A DNA stretch of 64,000 bases from Apostichopus japonicus. Lineage: Eukaryota; Echinodermata; Holothuroidea; Aspidochirotida; Stichopodidae. A program made the position numbers and the translations under genes. The notes beneath the pieces are model-generated. The model was not told the DNA's origin and did not search any database. It was given only the letters and a program-made list of their open reading frames with translations. Shown here piece by piece: positions 49,384 to 59,906 of this stretch. The stretch covers positions 5,801,001-5,865,000 of the forward strand of contig NC_092562.1 in assembly GCF_037975245.1 (NCBI RefSeq). Reading direction: 5' to 3'. How positions within the stretch are numbered: position 1 is the stretch's first letter; each line of letters opens with the position of its first letter.

Positions 49384-49389
49384 AATAAA
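49384..49389 (+). terminator. Polyadenylation signal of the IL-17-like gene
   Basis: AATAAA seven bases after the TAA stop; unusually close, so a more distal signal may be used. Confidence 0.4.
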
Positions 49390-49675
49390 AAATTCTTAAA
49401 TCTTCATAGTGTCAATTATTAGTCGTGCAATTGGTTACCCAATGTAAGTTCTGCTTTTGTTTTATTTTACTCAGACTGTATTCTCTACTAACATTGTGAA
49501 AAGGTTTTTAAATCATCTTTCTATAAAGCGATTCTTAAAATCAAGCAAACTTCAAAACATAACGAGAACTGAATTCCATGATAGACATTATGAATCTATA
49601 ACACATCATCAATCGGCCGGCTCGATCTTATCACCAGTATATAAAGCTAGATTAATCCCCCCATACACTTGGAAG

Positions 49676-50060
49676 CAGTGGCGGAGCGTCCATACAGTCA
49701 GGGGGCGGATGCCCCCCTCCCCTAACGGACTCAAATGGACTGCTGGCGCCCTTTTCAGCTCTTTACCACTTTTTACTTATTCGCGATTATTGACTTTTTT
49801 ATTGCGCTCTCATCTACCTATTGACATTTGTCACATTTTGTTGGTGTAATTTGGCGATGAAACCTATTTATTCTTCGTTTTTCTGCAAATTAGCCAGGCC
49901 CGGGAAAGGGTCATTTCCGGCGATCTAGGGAGTATCTTTACTCAAAAAATGTCTGTACGCTACGCGCCAACCTGTGGTGGCGCTCCGCTTAGATAGTGTC
50001 GAAAGCGCCCCTACAGACCATTCTCGCCCCTCCTGACAAATACTCCTAGCTCCGCCACTG
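49676..50060. mobile_element. Non-autonomous hAT element, 385 bp
   Basis: Perfect 12-bp terminal inverted repeats CAGTGGCGGAGC and GCTCCGCCACTG are flanked by a perfect 8-bp duplication CTTGGAAG (49668-49675 and 50061-50068), the standard hAT signature. The interior carries the shared core TACGCTACGCGCCAAC and GGTGGCGCTCCGCTTAGATA, also present at 30.4 kb and partly at 37.1 kb. There is no coding capacity. Confidence 0.9.
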
Positions 50061-50069
50061 CTTGGAAGA

Positions 50070-51690
50070 ACACATCAGCACTGTACATCCTGCAGTTTGT
50101 TGCGGTTGTGCAATGGCGATACGTCTTACTGCTCATATCTTCTAAGAAGATTATACAAGATTGAATTACATTCAAAAGGGCAATGGCGACTATTCAGGTA
50201 TTGTTTAAGGGTTATTTAAGTATATGATTATTTTTGCCATTAGACCGTAATTCTAAGACAATAAAAGAGGATTGCGTCATGTAATTCTCAAAGTATGTTT
50301 GAATATGATAGTAACGATAAACTATTAAGAGCGCTCATCGCATCACTATCGCCACTTGAAACTGTTTATTTGGATCGCATGGGTATTGTAGTGGTTTGGT
50401 GTGACAATGGCGATATATACTTTTACAGTAAAAAGGAAAGCAACTAGTCGCTTTTAAGTATAACAAAAGCTGCTTTAAAATTAATGGAAGCCACATTTAC
50501 TTTGATGAAGCCAGTAGTATATTAACCCTTCTTTAGAAAGTTATGCTTTATATATAAATATGATTAATGTGCTATGCACGAATAAATTCCCTCTTACAAA
50601 GAATGCAAAATATTTATGAAGGGCCATATCTTTCTTCTGCTAGATTATAATATAAATGTCTATTTTTATTATATAACACAGAGACTTGACCAGTTCGATT
50701 CTTCTACATATTAGGAACTATCCTCGTAAATATTTCCGTTTTTGTTTTTACTCTTTCACCTAACTGTAGTAACTTATTTTACAACACTCGTATTACACAA
50801 TTCCCCTCAAAGTTCATTCCCCCAAAGTTCATGCCAATTACGGCTTTTTCCTGCAGAGTGCATAATATCATTCGTGTAATCTACGGATACACGATCGGTC
50901 CTACAGTTCCATAGACTTCCCTTTCCTCTCCATTTTCCCCGTCATATTGCGACATCTAATCCCAACCCGTGGAATGCTGTACTGACTCGCATTATTTATC
51001 GACCGGATGTAAATGTTTGAGCACAGGCCTGTACATATTTTTTATCATGTTGATTCAGTATTCTAATCTTAAGTATTCATAAGATTCATTGCTCTTAATG
51101 ATCACCTAAGCTATAGAACAACATAGTCACTTTTTACTCTATTATTGACATACACGTTCTACCTAATCCATTTTCAAATAACTTTATAATTTATTGAAGT
51201 CAATGTATATCCTCGTTGAAACCATTTGAAAGCCTGAGAATTTTTTGCGATATTTAAGAGTTACAGTAATTGAATGTAAATGTCTGCATGTGAATAAAAA
51301 TCACAATATCCGTGGTTAGGGACCTTCTAGTATATTGTTAGACTAAATACTGTAGTACAGCCCCTGTAATAGATGAAACTCGGCTGTTTGAGAGGTCATT
51401 TATCAAAATTAAATGTAGAACAACAAGCTTGGCAACTTGGTCTGATAGCATTCATGGTTTTTAACTGTCTATAACACATCACAATGGCTGTGATAATACT
51501 TCGTTATTGAGAGAAAGAAAGAGAATACATTGTCATCAACTACATTTGAACGTTTTATACCTTTATTTGGAGTACTCACAACTGTAATTCGTGGATCTGC
51601 ATTTGCTATTTGCCACCTACATTCTAACTTTTTCCCCTGATCGTGTCGTTTCATACCTTTCAAAACAAGAAATAAATATTTTACCTTCAG
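50070..51690. other. Non-coding stretch
   Basis: No gene or clear repeat recognised. Confidence 0.4.
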
Positions 51691-51699
51691 CATAATTTG

Positions 51700-52480
51700 C
51701 AAACTTCTTTACTCCTTGGAAGAACAATAAAAACCCTTTCCCTCCACCCTACGTAGCTTACCACTCTCTATAAACTTAAGAAAAAGTAATTACCATCACT
51801 GTGCTACCATGAAATAATAAGTTTACCTTCAACAATGTTTCACTGCTTGGAGTAACAATAACCCCTCCCACACCCACACCCACCATCATCCCATATAGGT
51901 TACTACTGTCTATATACATAAGAAAAGAAATTACCATCACTGTGTAAAAGGTTGTTAATAGGATTGAAAACCCTTTCACAAACCATGACATAATCAGTTC
52001 ACCTTTAACAATGTTTCACTGCTTGGAGTAACAATAACCCCTCCCACACCCACCATCATCCCATATAGGTTACTACTGTCTCTGTATATATAAGAAAAGT
52101 AATTACCATCACTGTGCCAAAGGTTGATAGGATTGAAAACCCTTTCACAAACCATTAAATAATAAGTTAATTTTCAACAATGTTTCACTGCTTAGAGTAA
52201 CAATAACCCCTCCCCGCTCTCCACCTCACCTTCCATCATCCCACATAGGTTACTAAAGTCCATATACTTAAGAAAAGAAACGACCATCACTCTACCAAAG
52301 GTTGTTGATAAGATGGAATACCTTTTTTTTTTACAAACCATGAAGTAATCAGTTTGCCTTCAACAATCTTTCACTGCTTGGAGTAACAACAACCCGTTAC
52401 CCCTCACCCCACTCTGCCCCCATCACCCCACTTAAGTTAACAATTACTACAAATTTATCACTACCACTGTGCCAATATGT
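51700..52480. repeat. ~180-bp tandem repeat, four to five units
   Basis: The segment TTTCACTGCTTGGAGTAACA with AATAACCCCTCCC and CCATCATCCCATATAGGTTA recurs near 51837, 52014, 52183 and 52370, with a partial first unit near 51705. The last unit overlaps the 3' end of the P2X7-like reading frame on the minus strand. Confidence 0.8.
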
Positions 52481-54237
52481 TTTCTTTTCAAACTGTTTTC
52501 TCTCTAAATCGATGAGTTTGTTGCCAGGATTGAATCCTACATATTGTCCATCCACAGATGGAAATCTTTCCCTTATCATTAAGATGCAACAGGATGGAAA
52601 TTCCACTCTATTTCCTCTACCTAGGCGACCAAACTTCCAGTAAATAAAATTTCTGTAAGCATAATGTCTGTATTTTATGTTGGTTCTGTTTTCTTCCAAA
52701 GCGAGATCATCCTCTCGCATGCGCATATTTACACCCGAGATGTGTACATTAAGGCAAATATCCCTAAATGCATCCGAGTAAGTTACACGTTGTTGCACTC
52801 TGTTCGTGCAGCACTTATTTTCCACATCACTTAGCATTTCTACACATTGCACACATTTACACCATGAAGGGACTTCATAAGAAGCAGTCACTTCCTCAGT
52901 CTGGTTTGGCCAGTGAGATCACATTGAGCATATGGGTTTCTATACGGAGAAGCTCCACTGCAACCATCACTAACTGTTCTCGTGACAATCCTTTTACATA
53001 CATCTGTTGAAAAATTGAAAACAGCTTATTTCTTTCGATACAATCCTGAACAAATTAAGGGATAACCGGCAAATTGGCTGCTAGTTATAATGTTGAATAT
53101 GTTTTTGGTCAAACTCACTACCTCATAACACTCTGAAAGGTAAAATGTTGGTATTTTGTGATTGCATGTAGCAGCAGAGTGAATGATGCAATCATGGCAC
53201 TTCAAATACAAATGCTTTTGCCTATTTATGAGCTATTTCATTCAGTTCTTTACAGATGAACATCATCACAAAGATCTATGCCTTTTGATAGAATTATTAA
53301 CACAGAAACCTTGACAGTGTGGAATATGTATCTTATCTACATAAATGTCACATTTTCAGCCAGTGGAATATCAATTTAAGAAAGAATTGAACACACATTT
53401 TCATTTGATTTCATACCAAAATAAACCAGGTAAGGTCAGACAAATTCCAATCGCAGCCATTCAAATGAAACAAAACATAATAGTCATCTTGATAGATAAC
53501 TAGTTTGGTTATCATTGAAAGACAAAATGTGGTTTTCTTTAATTTCACAAAGACTGACATTACTGAGAAAGTATGCTTTTATTTTATAATCTTTATTTAC
53601 TTAAAACCTTGAAATCTGACATATTTTGGAATGTTAATGTTTTAGCTGGTAATGTATTATGAGTTTGAGTTTTCCTTAAACTGCAATATTTTGAATGAAT
53701 ATCTTGTGTGAGTAAATGACTTTTGGATTATGATAAGGGGGGGGGGGGGAGGATTTCAGCCCAATCATCATGCATGGTGACATCGCATAGTTTGCTTTTG
53801 TTAGGGAACTTCATAAACCTAATATCACTCTCTCGAGATTTGAAGGTGTGTCTGACACTATGGTACAGACCAACTGCACCACTGTATATCTGACAATATA
53901 TTTTGTTATAGGAATTCGGTACAACATAAATTATAAAGAGAAAATTAAGCAAATTTTGGTCTGATAACATTGGGCACAGTTGCACATTGTGACATAAACT
54001 TGTACTACACTATATTTTATGTATCATAATCTGCATACGTTATGATTTGTGTTGTCTAACTCTATGATCATCAAAGTAATGTAAATATTTAGTAAAGTAG
54101 AAAGTGTGTGCTATGCCAACCTGAAGTTGACATTCATTTATGTTTGAAGCCACATTCTGCTGCCAAGGTGCCCTGTCATCTTCACCTACTGCATGATCAT
54201 TTGGTGTGACCTCACTCTCACTAGTGTCTGACAACTC
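52397..54237 (-). CDS. P2X7-like C-terminal-domain protein (partial gene, two exons seen)
   Basis: An acidic exon 54237-54121 (ELSDTSESEVTPNDHAVGED) follows a TTCTTCTTAACACAG acceptor and ends at a GT donor in phase 0. It can join in frame to an exon starting at 52900 (TEEVTASYEVPSWCKCVQCV). The second exon has the zinc-binding P2X7-tail pattern. CKCVQC and NKCCTN are followed by YRHYAYRNFIYWKFGRLGRG, NRVEFPSCCILMIRERFPSV and DGQYVGF. In vertebrate P2RX7 this cysteine-rich domain lies on the cytosolic tail. Invertebrates have many proteins carrying it without channel helices, and none are seen here. The 5' start is missing. The last ~35 codons run into the adjacent ~180-bp tandem repeat, so the true C-terminus is uncertain. 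Confidence 0.6.
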
Positions 54238-54410
54238 CTGTGTTAAGAAGAAAATCAGAAAAATTATAAATGCAATCTTTCTAGCATGGCTTGCCTTGAG
54301 CTGTTGTGGGTGTGGATATCATACGGCAATGGTCTAGATATAATTATATAACAGGCTCGGGCTTTAATCTGTCAGGAGAATTGTTATTGATACAGTGTAT
54401 ATCTTCCTGA

Positions 54411-54680
54411 TCGCACCCCACCGTAAAGAATCACTGCTGTGCGTACAGTACTATACAATACATATTAACACTTTAGTACTAGATTCTTACCAGGTTTGTA
54501 TCAGGGCTTGTCATGCTAGTCACAACCATCCCCTAATGCTCTGCTCGCACCCCACGATATAGAACCACTGCTGTATGGACAGTATAGCACTATACCAGCT
54601 TAAATCCTATAGTCCTAGGTTATTACCATGTTTGTATCAGGGCTTACCATGCTGGACACAACCATCCCGTAATCCCACAA
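54411..54680. repeat. ~134-bp tandem duplication
   Basis: TCGCACCCCAC, CACTGCTGT, GTTTGTATCAGGGCTT and CACAACCATCCC occur in the same order in two adjacent diverged copies, starting near 54411 and 54545. Confidence 0.75.
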
Positions 54681-54793
54681 CCATCCCCTAATTGCCCTCA
54701 CTCTCCAAAGAATGTCACATTCTCGTCTAACCCTATTTATGTCAAGCGCCCAAGCCTAATTTTGTTTTTATTTGGTTCACTACATTGGCATGT

Positions 54794-54794
<1 letters not shown>

Positions 54795-54864
<70 letters not shown>

Positions 54865-54908
54865 ATCCCGGTTGAGGCTGAAAGTTTTTTCACTGTTCCA
54901 ACTCATTA

Positions 54909-54995
<87 letters not shown>

Positions 54996-55039
54996 ATCCC
55001 GGTGGAGGCTGAAAGTTTTTTCACTGTTCCAACTCATTA

Positions 55040-55080
<41 letters not shown>
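54795..55080 (+). repeat. AT arrays interleaved with two SINE tail copies
   Basis: Three long (AT)n runs (about 54797-54860, 54912-54992 and 55043-55080) alternate with two nearly identical ~50-bp blocks. The blocks begin TCGAATCCCGG at 54861 and 54993 and end CCAACTCATTACG. They are box B plus body of the SINE seen at 36.1 kb, without the box A half, so a tail-plus-body unit was tandemly duplicated. Confidence 0.85.
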
Positions 55081-55083
<3 letters not shown>

Positions 55084-55084
55084 T

Positions 55085-56054
55085 TGCTTACAAGACTAGC
55101 CTATAGGCCTAATATGGTAATAATAAATAAATAATTTATTTGCTGATGAAATAGGGCCTTATGACACCCTCCTTCCTCCAAACCATGCATGATATTTATG
55201 ATTCGTTTGCACGCCAAGAGCACCCTTACCCTTCGCATTATACCCGTTAATAATAGTACAGGCCTAGGCTTACTAATGACACATTTAGGCCTAGCCTACC
55301 TAAACGTAGACGCTGTGTTGACAGTTATTACTTTACTGTAGGTTTATTCTGGCAAGCTTCCCGTTTTGCCCCACTCGTACAGCAAGAATTGCAGTAGGCC
55401 CATAGTCCCTTGAACGGACACGGAAGTCAAAGTGAGCAACACTTTACCCTATATTTGTAGTTTAAACAGTTTGACAATCTTGTTAATTTCAATAGAAAAT
55501 GAACTAAACCACAATGCTGTATAACCTTAAAAAAAGCTAGGCCTACTTTGTGTCTCAAGCGAATAAGAATAAAACATTCTGCAAAAATACCTACGAAGAA
55601 AGCTTGGCTTCTGTTACTTTGGGGCTCACTACTACTACACTATACACTACTATACACTATACACTATAGGCATATACTTACCGTAACTAGGTGTGCGCGA
55701 GTCCGTAGCCTAAACAATATCTCACTGCTACCCGATTAGCGCAATTTCGTACATTTCCCCAATAATTAATCTTGTATTTTAGCTGCAGATTAGTGCGCGA
55801 AACCAAATATCGCTATTACTCCATTATACTGCCTAAATCAAAGCGATCATTTACGCAATGCAATCGAAATTTGAAAGAGCATCTATATCTCCACTGGCAT
55901 CTGGTGTTGAGTGAAAATCTTTGAAAAACATCCTAGAAGCAATTACAGCAAACCTTCCTCAAAACTCCTTAAATTGTCTCATATTTTGCAAATTATGGCT
56001 GGTGGCATGTAGTAAAATGCCTTCAGAAAGTACTTCAGGAGATGTTTGGCCCCC
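55085..56054. other. Non-coding stretch
   Basis: Short CACTATACACTATACACTA repeat at about 55640-55670. No exon recognised. Confidence 0.4.
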
Positions 56055-56547
56055 TTAAAGGTATATGGACAGATAGCAATTTTGCTATGAATGTATTGCT
56101 TATGTATGTCCGATCATATTCTCAATATAAACTGTTTAAAAATTTGCTCTAGTTTTTGAGAAATTAAGGATTAATTACTCAGATTAACGAAAAACAAACG
56201 CCTGAAAGCACGTTTCAAAAATTTGACTTCTGACACGATATCACGTAGAATCGAGAAGGGATAAGGGCATGCGTATATGGGGCACACGATGTGAAAACTC
56301 CGGATGTTTACATTGAGTCATCGAACTGGTATATATTGTGTATCAATCTATACCCAAAACACGTAATCGTTACCATTTCGTTCGTCGACAAATTTGTTTT
56401 CGTACATCCTTATTCGTTTATTCTAAACGTTGTTTAAAAGAGAATTAATTTGTTTACATTCTTATTCTGTATGACTACAACGATTTTCAATTTTATTTTG
56501 GGAAATACTGTTCAAAGTCTTAAGTTTGGAGAGAGTTTGGAGTAAGA

Positions 56548-56606
56548 ATGCCGCGGCGTTGTAAAGTAGGAGGTTGCAGTAACACTAACAGTGGAAATAT
56601 AAGCAT
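56548..56606 (+). pseudogene. THAP zinc-finger N-terminal fragment
   Basis: From ATG at 56548 the plus strand reads MPRRCKVGGCSNTNSGNISI. 'MPxxCxVxGCxN' is the diagnostic start of a THAP (C2CH) domain, with the first two zinc-binding cysteines at residues 5 and 10. The remaining conserved residues (the later C and H, the Trp and the AVPTIF-like end) do not follow. The domain is truncated where the sequence enters the reverse of the P2X7-like gene's intron start. Confidence 0.65.
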
Positions 56607-56618
56607 ACGTATTCTCAC

Positions 56619-56842
56619 CAGTCAGTATTCAACAGACGCCGTGGATTTTCATGGCTGTCAGGTTCACCTTCCGAGTCTGTGGTGCTTTTACTTTCATCGG
56701 CTTCTGGCTGAAATTGGTAGGGCCTAATTTCCTCTTGGTTCGGAATTTCGTATTCCAAAGAGATTTCTTCCTCACTTGCTGTCCCCGTTTCGTCGTCCGA
56801 AACCTCTGGACTGGAAATTTCGGGTTGTTTTGAAGCTTCCAT
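56619..56842 (-). pseudogene. First exon of a P2X7-like-domain gene, truncated locus
   Basis: From ATG at 56842 the minus strand reads MEASKQPEISSPEVSDDETG and continues acidic. It ends IRPYQFQPEADESKS, then ENPRRLLNTDW, at a TG|GTGAGA donor after 56619. '(I/R)xPYxFEPEA ... ENPxRLxNTDW' is the standard segment immediately before the 'C.C..C' of P2X7-like domains in invertebrate proteins. No matching second exon lies within the element. The nearest P2X7-like domain (52.4-52.9 kb) has its own upstream exon and a different splice phase. Confidence 0.65.
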
Positions 56843-57114
56843 TTTCGAGGTTACCAAGCGAAATCAACGTTAAAAGATAGTGCGCAGAACTTCACATTTA
56901 ACATACGGTCTGCGCCTCTCGATACTACGTCACAAAAAATCAATACGTAATGAGGTGGTTATCGATTCTTACGTTTTGTGAAGCTCAAAATTTCCCGATA
57001 TTTTTCACTTTTTGAAATCGAATTTCAAAGGTTGATGGAATATGTGAAAAGTAGATGTAATTTGCTATTAAATAAAGTAAAGTTGTAGCTACCTGTCCAT
57101 ATACCTTTAAGTGG

Positions 57115-57830
57115 AATGATATTCTGACATGAAACACTATTTTCCTTCACGTTGTTTGTGTTAACGAACCCAATTTTATCCTACCGTTGCTGGCCTAGAC
57201 TACATAAAATTGCCCATATAGGACTAGTCAAGTTTGTTCGAGTTGTCCCATAATCATTAACGTGACGTTACTTTTAAGGCCTAGCTATGCTGAAACTGGT
57301 GGAAGAGACTACACAACTTGAGATCAACAACCGATCCAGACACAGCTTGTGAACTCACTGCCAAATTAACACCATTTGATACAATTTTTTTTGTTTCCAA
57401 TGAGAGTGGTCATTGATAAAAATCTAACTAGGCGACAGTTGATTTTCGTAAACGGCTCCTGCTCATTTCCAACGTAACTGAAGTATTTATTTGAAACTGA
57501 ATCTCCACAACAACAAATATAACGAAAACTTCAACAACGGAAGCAAAGATATAATACCTTGATTCAAAATCGTTCATTCCAATAGCAAAGTTGTACACTT
57601 TTGTGCACAGGCAATAGGCTTGTATATGCAACGACGGATTCAGTTAGGGAGACAGTTAAGCCAATGGCCGTTTGTTCGTCTCTTGAATTCAGATCATATG
57701 GATGCCCATAAGCTAATTTCCAATTGCCCTAATTTCTCTTATGAGGCGAAACGCATATGTTATATAATAGGCTGTTCGGAGGGAGATACGGTAGGTTATG
57801 AAACAATGTTTCCACAATTTGATATCTGGT
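57115..57830. other. Non-coding stretch
   Basis: No gene recognised. Confidence 0.4.
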
Positions 57831-57832
57831 GA

Positions 57833-57955
57833 CTCCAAATGAACTTTGACCTCCACAAACATCAATAGACTTGTTGTTCTTAGCGTTTGACAACTACATG
57901 CTAAATATGAGATTGGTCCAAGCTTCCCTTCTTGAGACATCGTGTTAAATAGATG
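57833..57955 (+). repeat. Dispersed copy of the window-start repeat family
   Basis: GGTGACTCCAAATGAACTTT, GACCTCCACAAACATCAATA, AAATATGAGATTGGTCCAAG and GAGACATCGTGTT match one monomer of the array at 1-570. It is followed by a short (GGAT)n run. Confidence 0.75.
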
Positions 57956-58159
57956 GATGGATGGATTTATTTCCTCCAAAATATGGAAATTTGTAATGTA
58001 ATGTAAATATATTCTTGTATATGTAAGCTTTACAGACGAACTTTAGTATGCAATAGAATATAACAGTATAAACTAATAAATATAATATCATAAAACTGAT
58101 AATAAGTACCGGTAAAGCATAAATAAGTTATAAATCGATATGTTTACTACTTAAATCAT

Positions 58160-58275
58160 GAAAAGAAAAAGAAATCAACAAATCTTAAAATCACAAAATC
58201 ATAAAAACCGTAGTAGTGCTTGTAAAAGAGGTGCGTTTTTAGGCGTGATTTGTCGCCCTGTAGCAAAACACATAA
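58160..58275 (-). pseudogene. Non-LTR retrotransposon 3' end relic
   Basis: On the minus strand GDKSRLKTHLFYKHYYGFYD resembles the '(F)KSRLKTHLF' end of CR1/L2-like ORF2 proteins, followed by AT-rich sequence like a 3' UTR. The evidence is one short motif. Confidence 0.4.
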
Positions 58276-58408
58276 AATATCAATATTAAAGTTACAAACA
58301 GAATACAGATAAAAATAAGTATAAATAAAACACAGAAAAATTGAAAAAGGTAAAAACATCAACATCAACAACATACATACATGAGAGATAAATGTACACA
58401 TATGTATA

Positions 58409-58462
58409 CACCCACACACACACACGCGCACGCACACACATATATATATATATATATATAAC
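58409..58462 (+). repeat. (CA)n(TA)n compound microsatellite
   Basis: CACACACACACACGCGCACG passing into pure TA repeats. Confidence 0.9.
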
Positions 58463-58667
58463 AAATACAAATACTTAGAAATATATAAATGCAAAACGAT
58501 CTAGAAAAACAAGAAAATAAAACACAAGACAACCTATCGAACGAACCCTCAGGTTGAATTTAAAAGAGAAACAGAACTGGGTAAAAACGAAAACCTGAAT
58601 GTGCAATGTTTTGACCGTGGCATAAGGAGTCTGCTACCTGAACGACAGAAGGCGTTTTGAAAAGAGG

Positions 58668-58860
58668 ATGTGTTTACAACGTTTTCACAATTTGACCCCT
58701 GGTGACACCAACAGACCTTTGACCTCCAACAAAAACAACAGGGTTCTGTTACTTAATGTTGTACACCCAATATTAAATATGCGATTCGTTCAAGCTTCTC
58801 TTCTTGCGATATTGTGTTTACAAGCAAGGCTTCATACACACACGCACACACACAACAATA
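58668..58860 (+). repeat. Dispersed copy of the window-start repeat family with CA tail
   Basis: GTGTTTACAACGTTTTCACA, GACCTTTGACCTCCAACAAA, AATATGCGATTCGTTCAAGC and GATATTGTGTTTACAAGC, then a CA tract, mirror the end of the block at 1-570. Confidence 0.75.
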
Positions 58861-58869
58861 AACATGGTC

Positions 58870-59900
58870 TTGCAAAAAAAAAAAAAAAAGTGATACTTTC
58901 AATACATTTATTTTACCCTCTTGGATATAATTTTTAAGTAACATGGAATTTATCTCCGATGCGAGTATACAGTCCTCATATTTACATCTACATTTATTTA
59001 ATAAATCAAAATACAATTACATGAAAGACGTCACATTTTAGTGGCATTATGACATCACACATTGGTTATAGTGGAATTATGACATCAGAAAATCACAATA
59101 TGACCACCATCTGACGTAAGCAGACTTATTTCTTCTTACTATTGTTCGTCGGGGCTGTGGATAATAATCAGGAACTGTATCTTCATTTCATAAGATAAAG
59201 ATAAAGGACCGGTTTCATCTTTAAGTTTCTAGTTGTTTCTGAAAATCTTGATTATTCTCTCCTCATCAGCTGCCCTTGTTATTCGATTCAGTGTGGTGTA
59301 TGCTCTTGGTGTTCGTTTCTTTCAGGAATGTTTTCGTTATTGACTTCATTCTGGCATCTGTTGGAAAGAACATTTATAAAGTTGCAAACGTTGATCCAGT
59401 TCTCTATAGTTTTGAAGCACATTTATAATGCTAAAATAAGTCATGTTAGATGTAGATTGTTTGTGTTATGTTTTTCAGCAAACAAATCCCGTCTTTTCTG
59501 TTCTTTTCTTGTAATTTCTTCTTTCCTTTTTGCCTATTCAGTTAACTTTTCTGTTTTTGTTGTTGTTTGATTTCTTTTATATCAACTTTAAGTTGGCATT
59601 GCGATGCCTTGTCAACAACAATACCATGATCTCGTTAGAATATTTTAACATGTTTTTTATGATTCCGTATAGGAATAATGAACAAGTTGTGCACTTTATT
59701 TTAATGTATGTTGGGTTTGGGAAATAACTTCTACTATTACTTGAGCTAAAGTCAATCGAAAACTATCTTTAAAGTTATTAATATAGCACACTATTTGGTC
59801 ATAAATAAAGTCAATACATTAAGATAATATCCTTGGCGATATTGTCCTAGTTTAATGTACCCTTTCAATGTCGTTACATTAGAGTATCCTGTAATGTCTA
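58870..59900. other. Non-coding stretch downstream of the TRIM gene
   Basis: No exon recognised with confidence; a terminal exon of the TRIM gene could lie here. Confidence 0.35.
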
Positions 59901-59906
59901 GTAATA

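Larger units (their letters stand above)
56055..57110. mobile_element. TTAA-flanked DNA transposon (Kolobok-like), internally deleted
   Basis: TTAA lies at 56055-56058 and 57107-57110, directly outside terminal inverted repeats AGGTATATGGACAGATAGC (left) and the inverse of AGGTATATGGACAGGTAGC (right), 18 of 19 matching. The element between the duplications is 1048 bp. It contains the N-terminal start of a THAP zinc-finger protein on plus and the first exon of a P2X7-like protein on minus, facing each other. TTAA targets occur in piggyBac and Kolobok; THAP-containing transposases are typical of Kolobok. The simplest reading is an autonomous two-gene parent that lost its middle around 56600-56618. 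Confidence 0.75.

Noticed and set aside
52397-52900. A P2X purinoceptor channel gene
   Set aside because: Only the cysteine-rich C-terminal domain is present; no transmembrane helices or extracellular P2X domain are seen.
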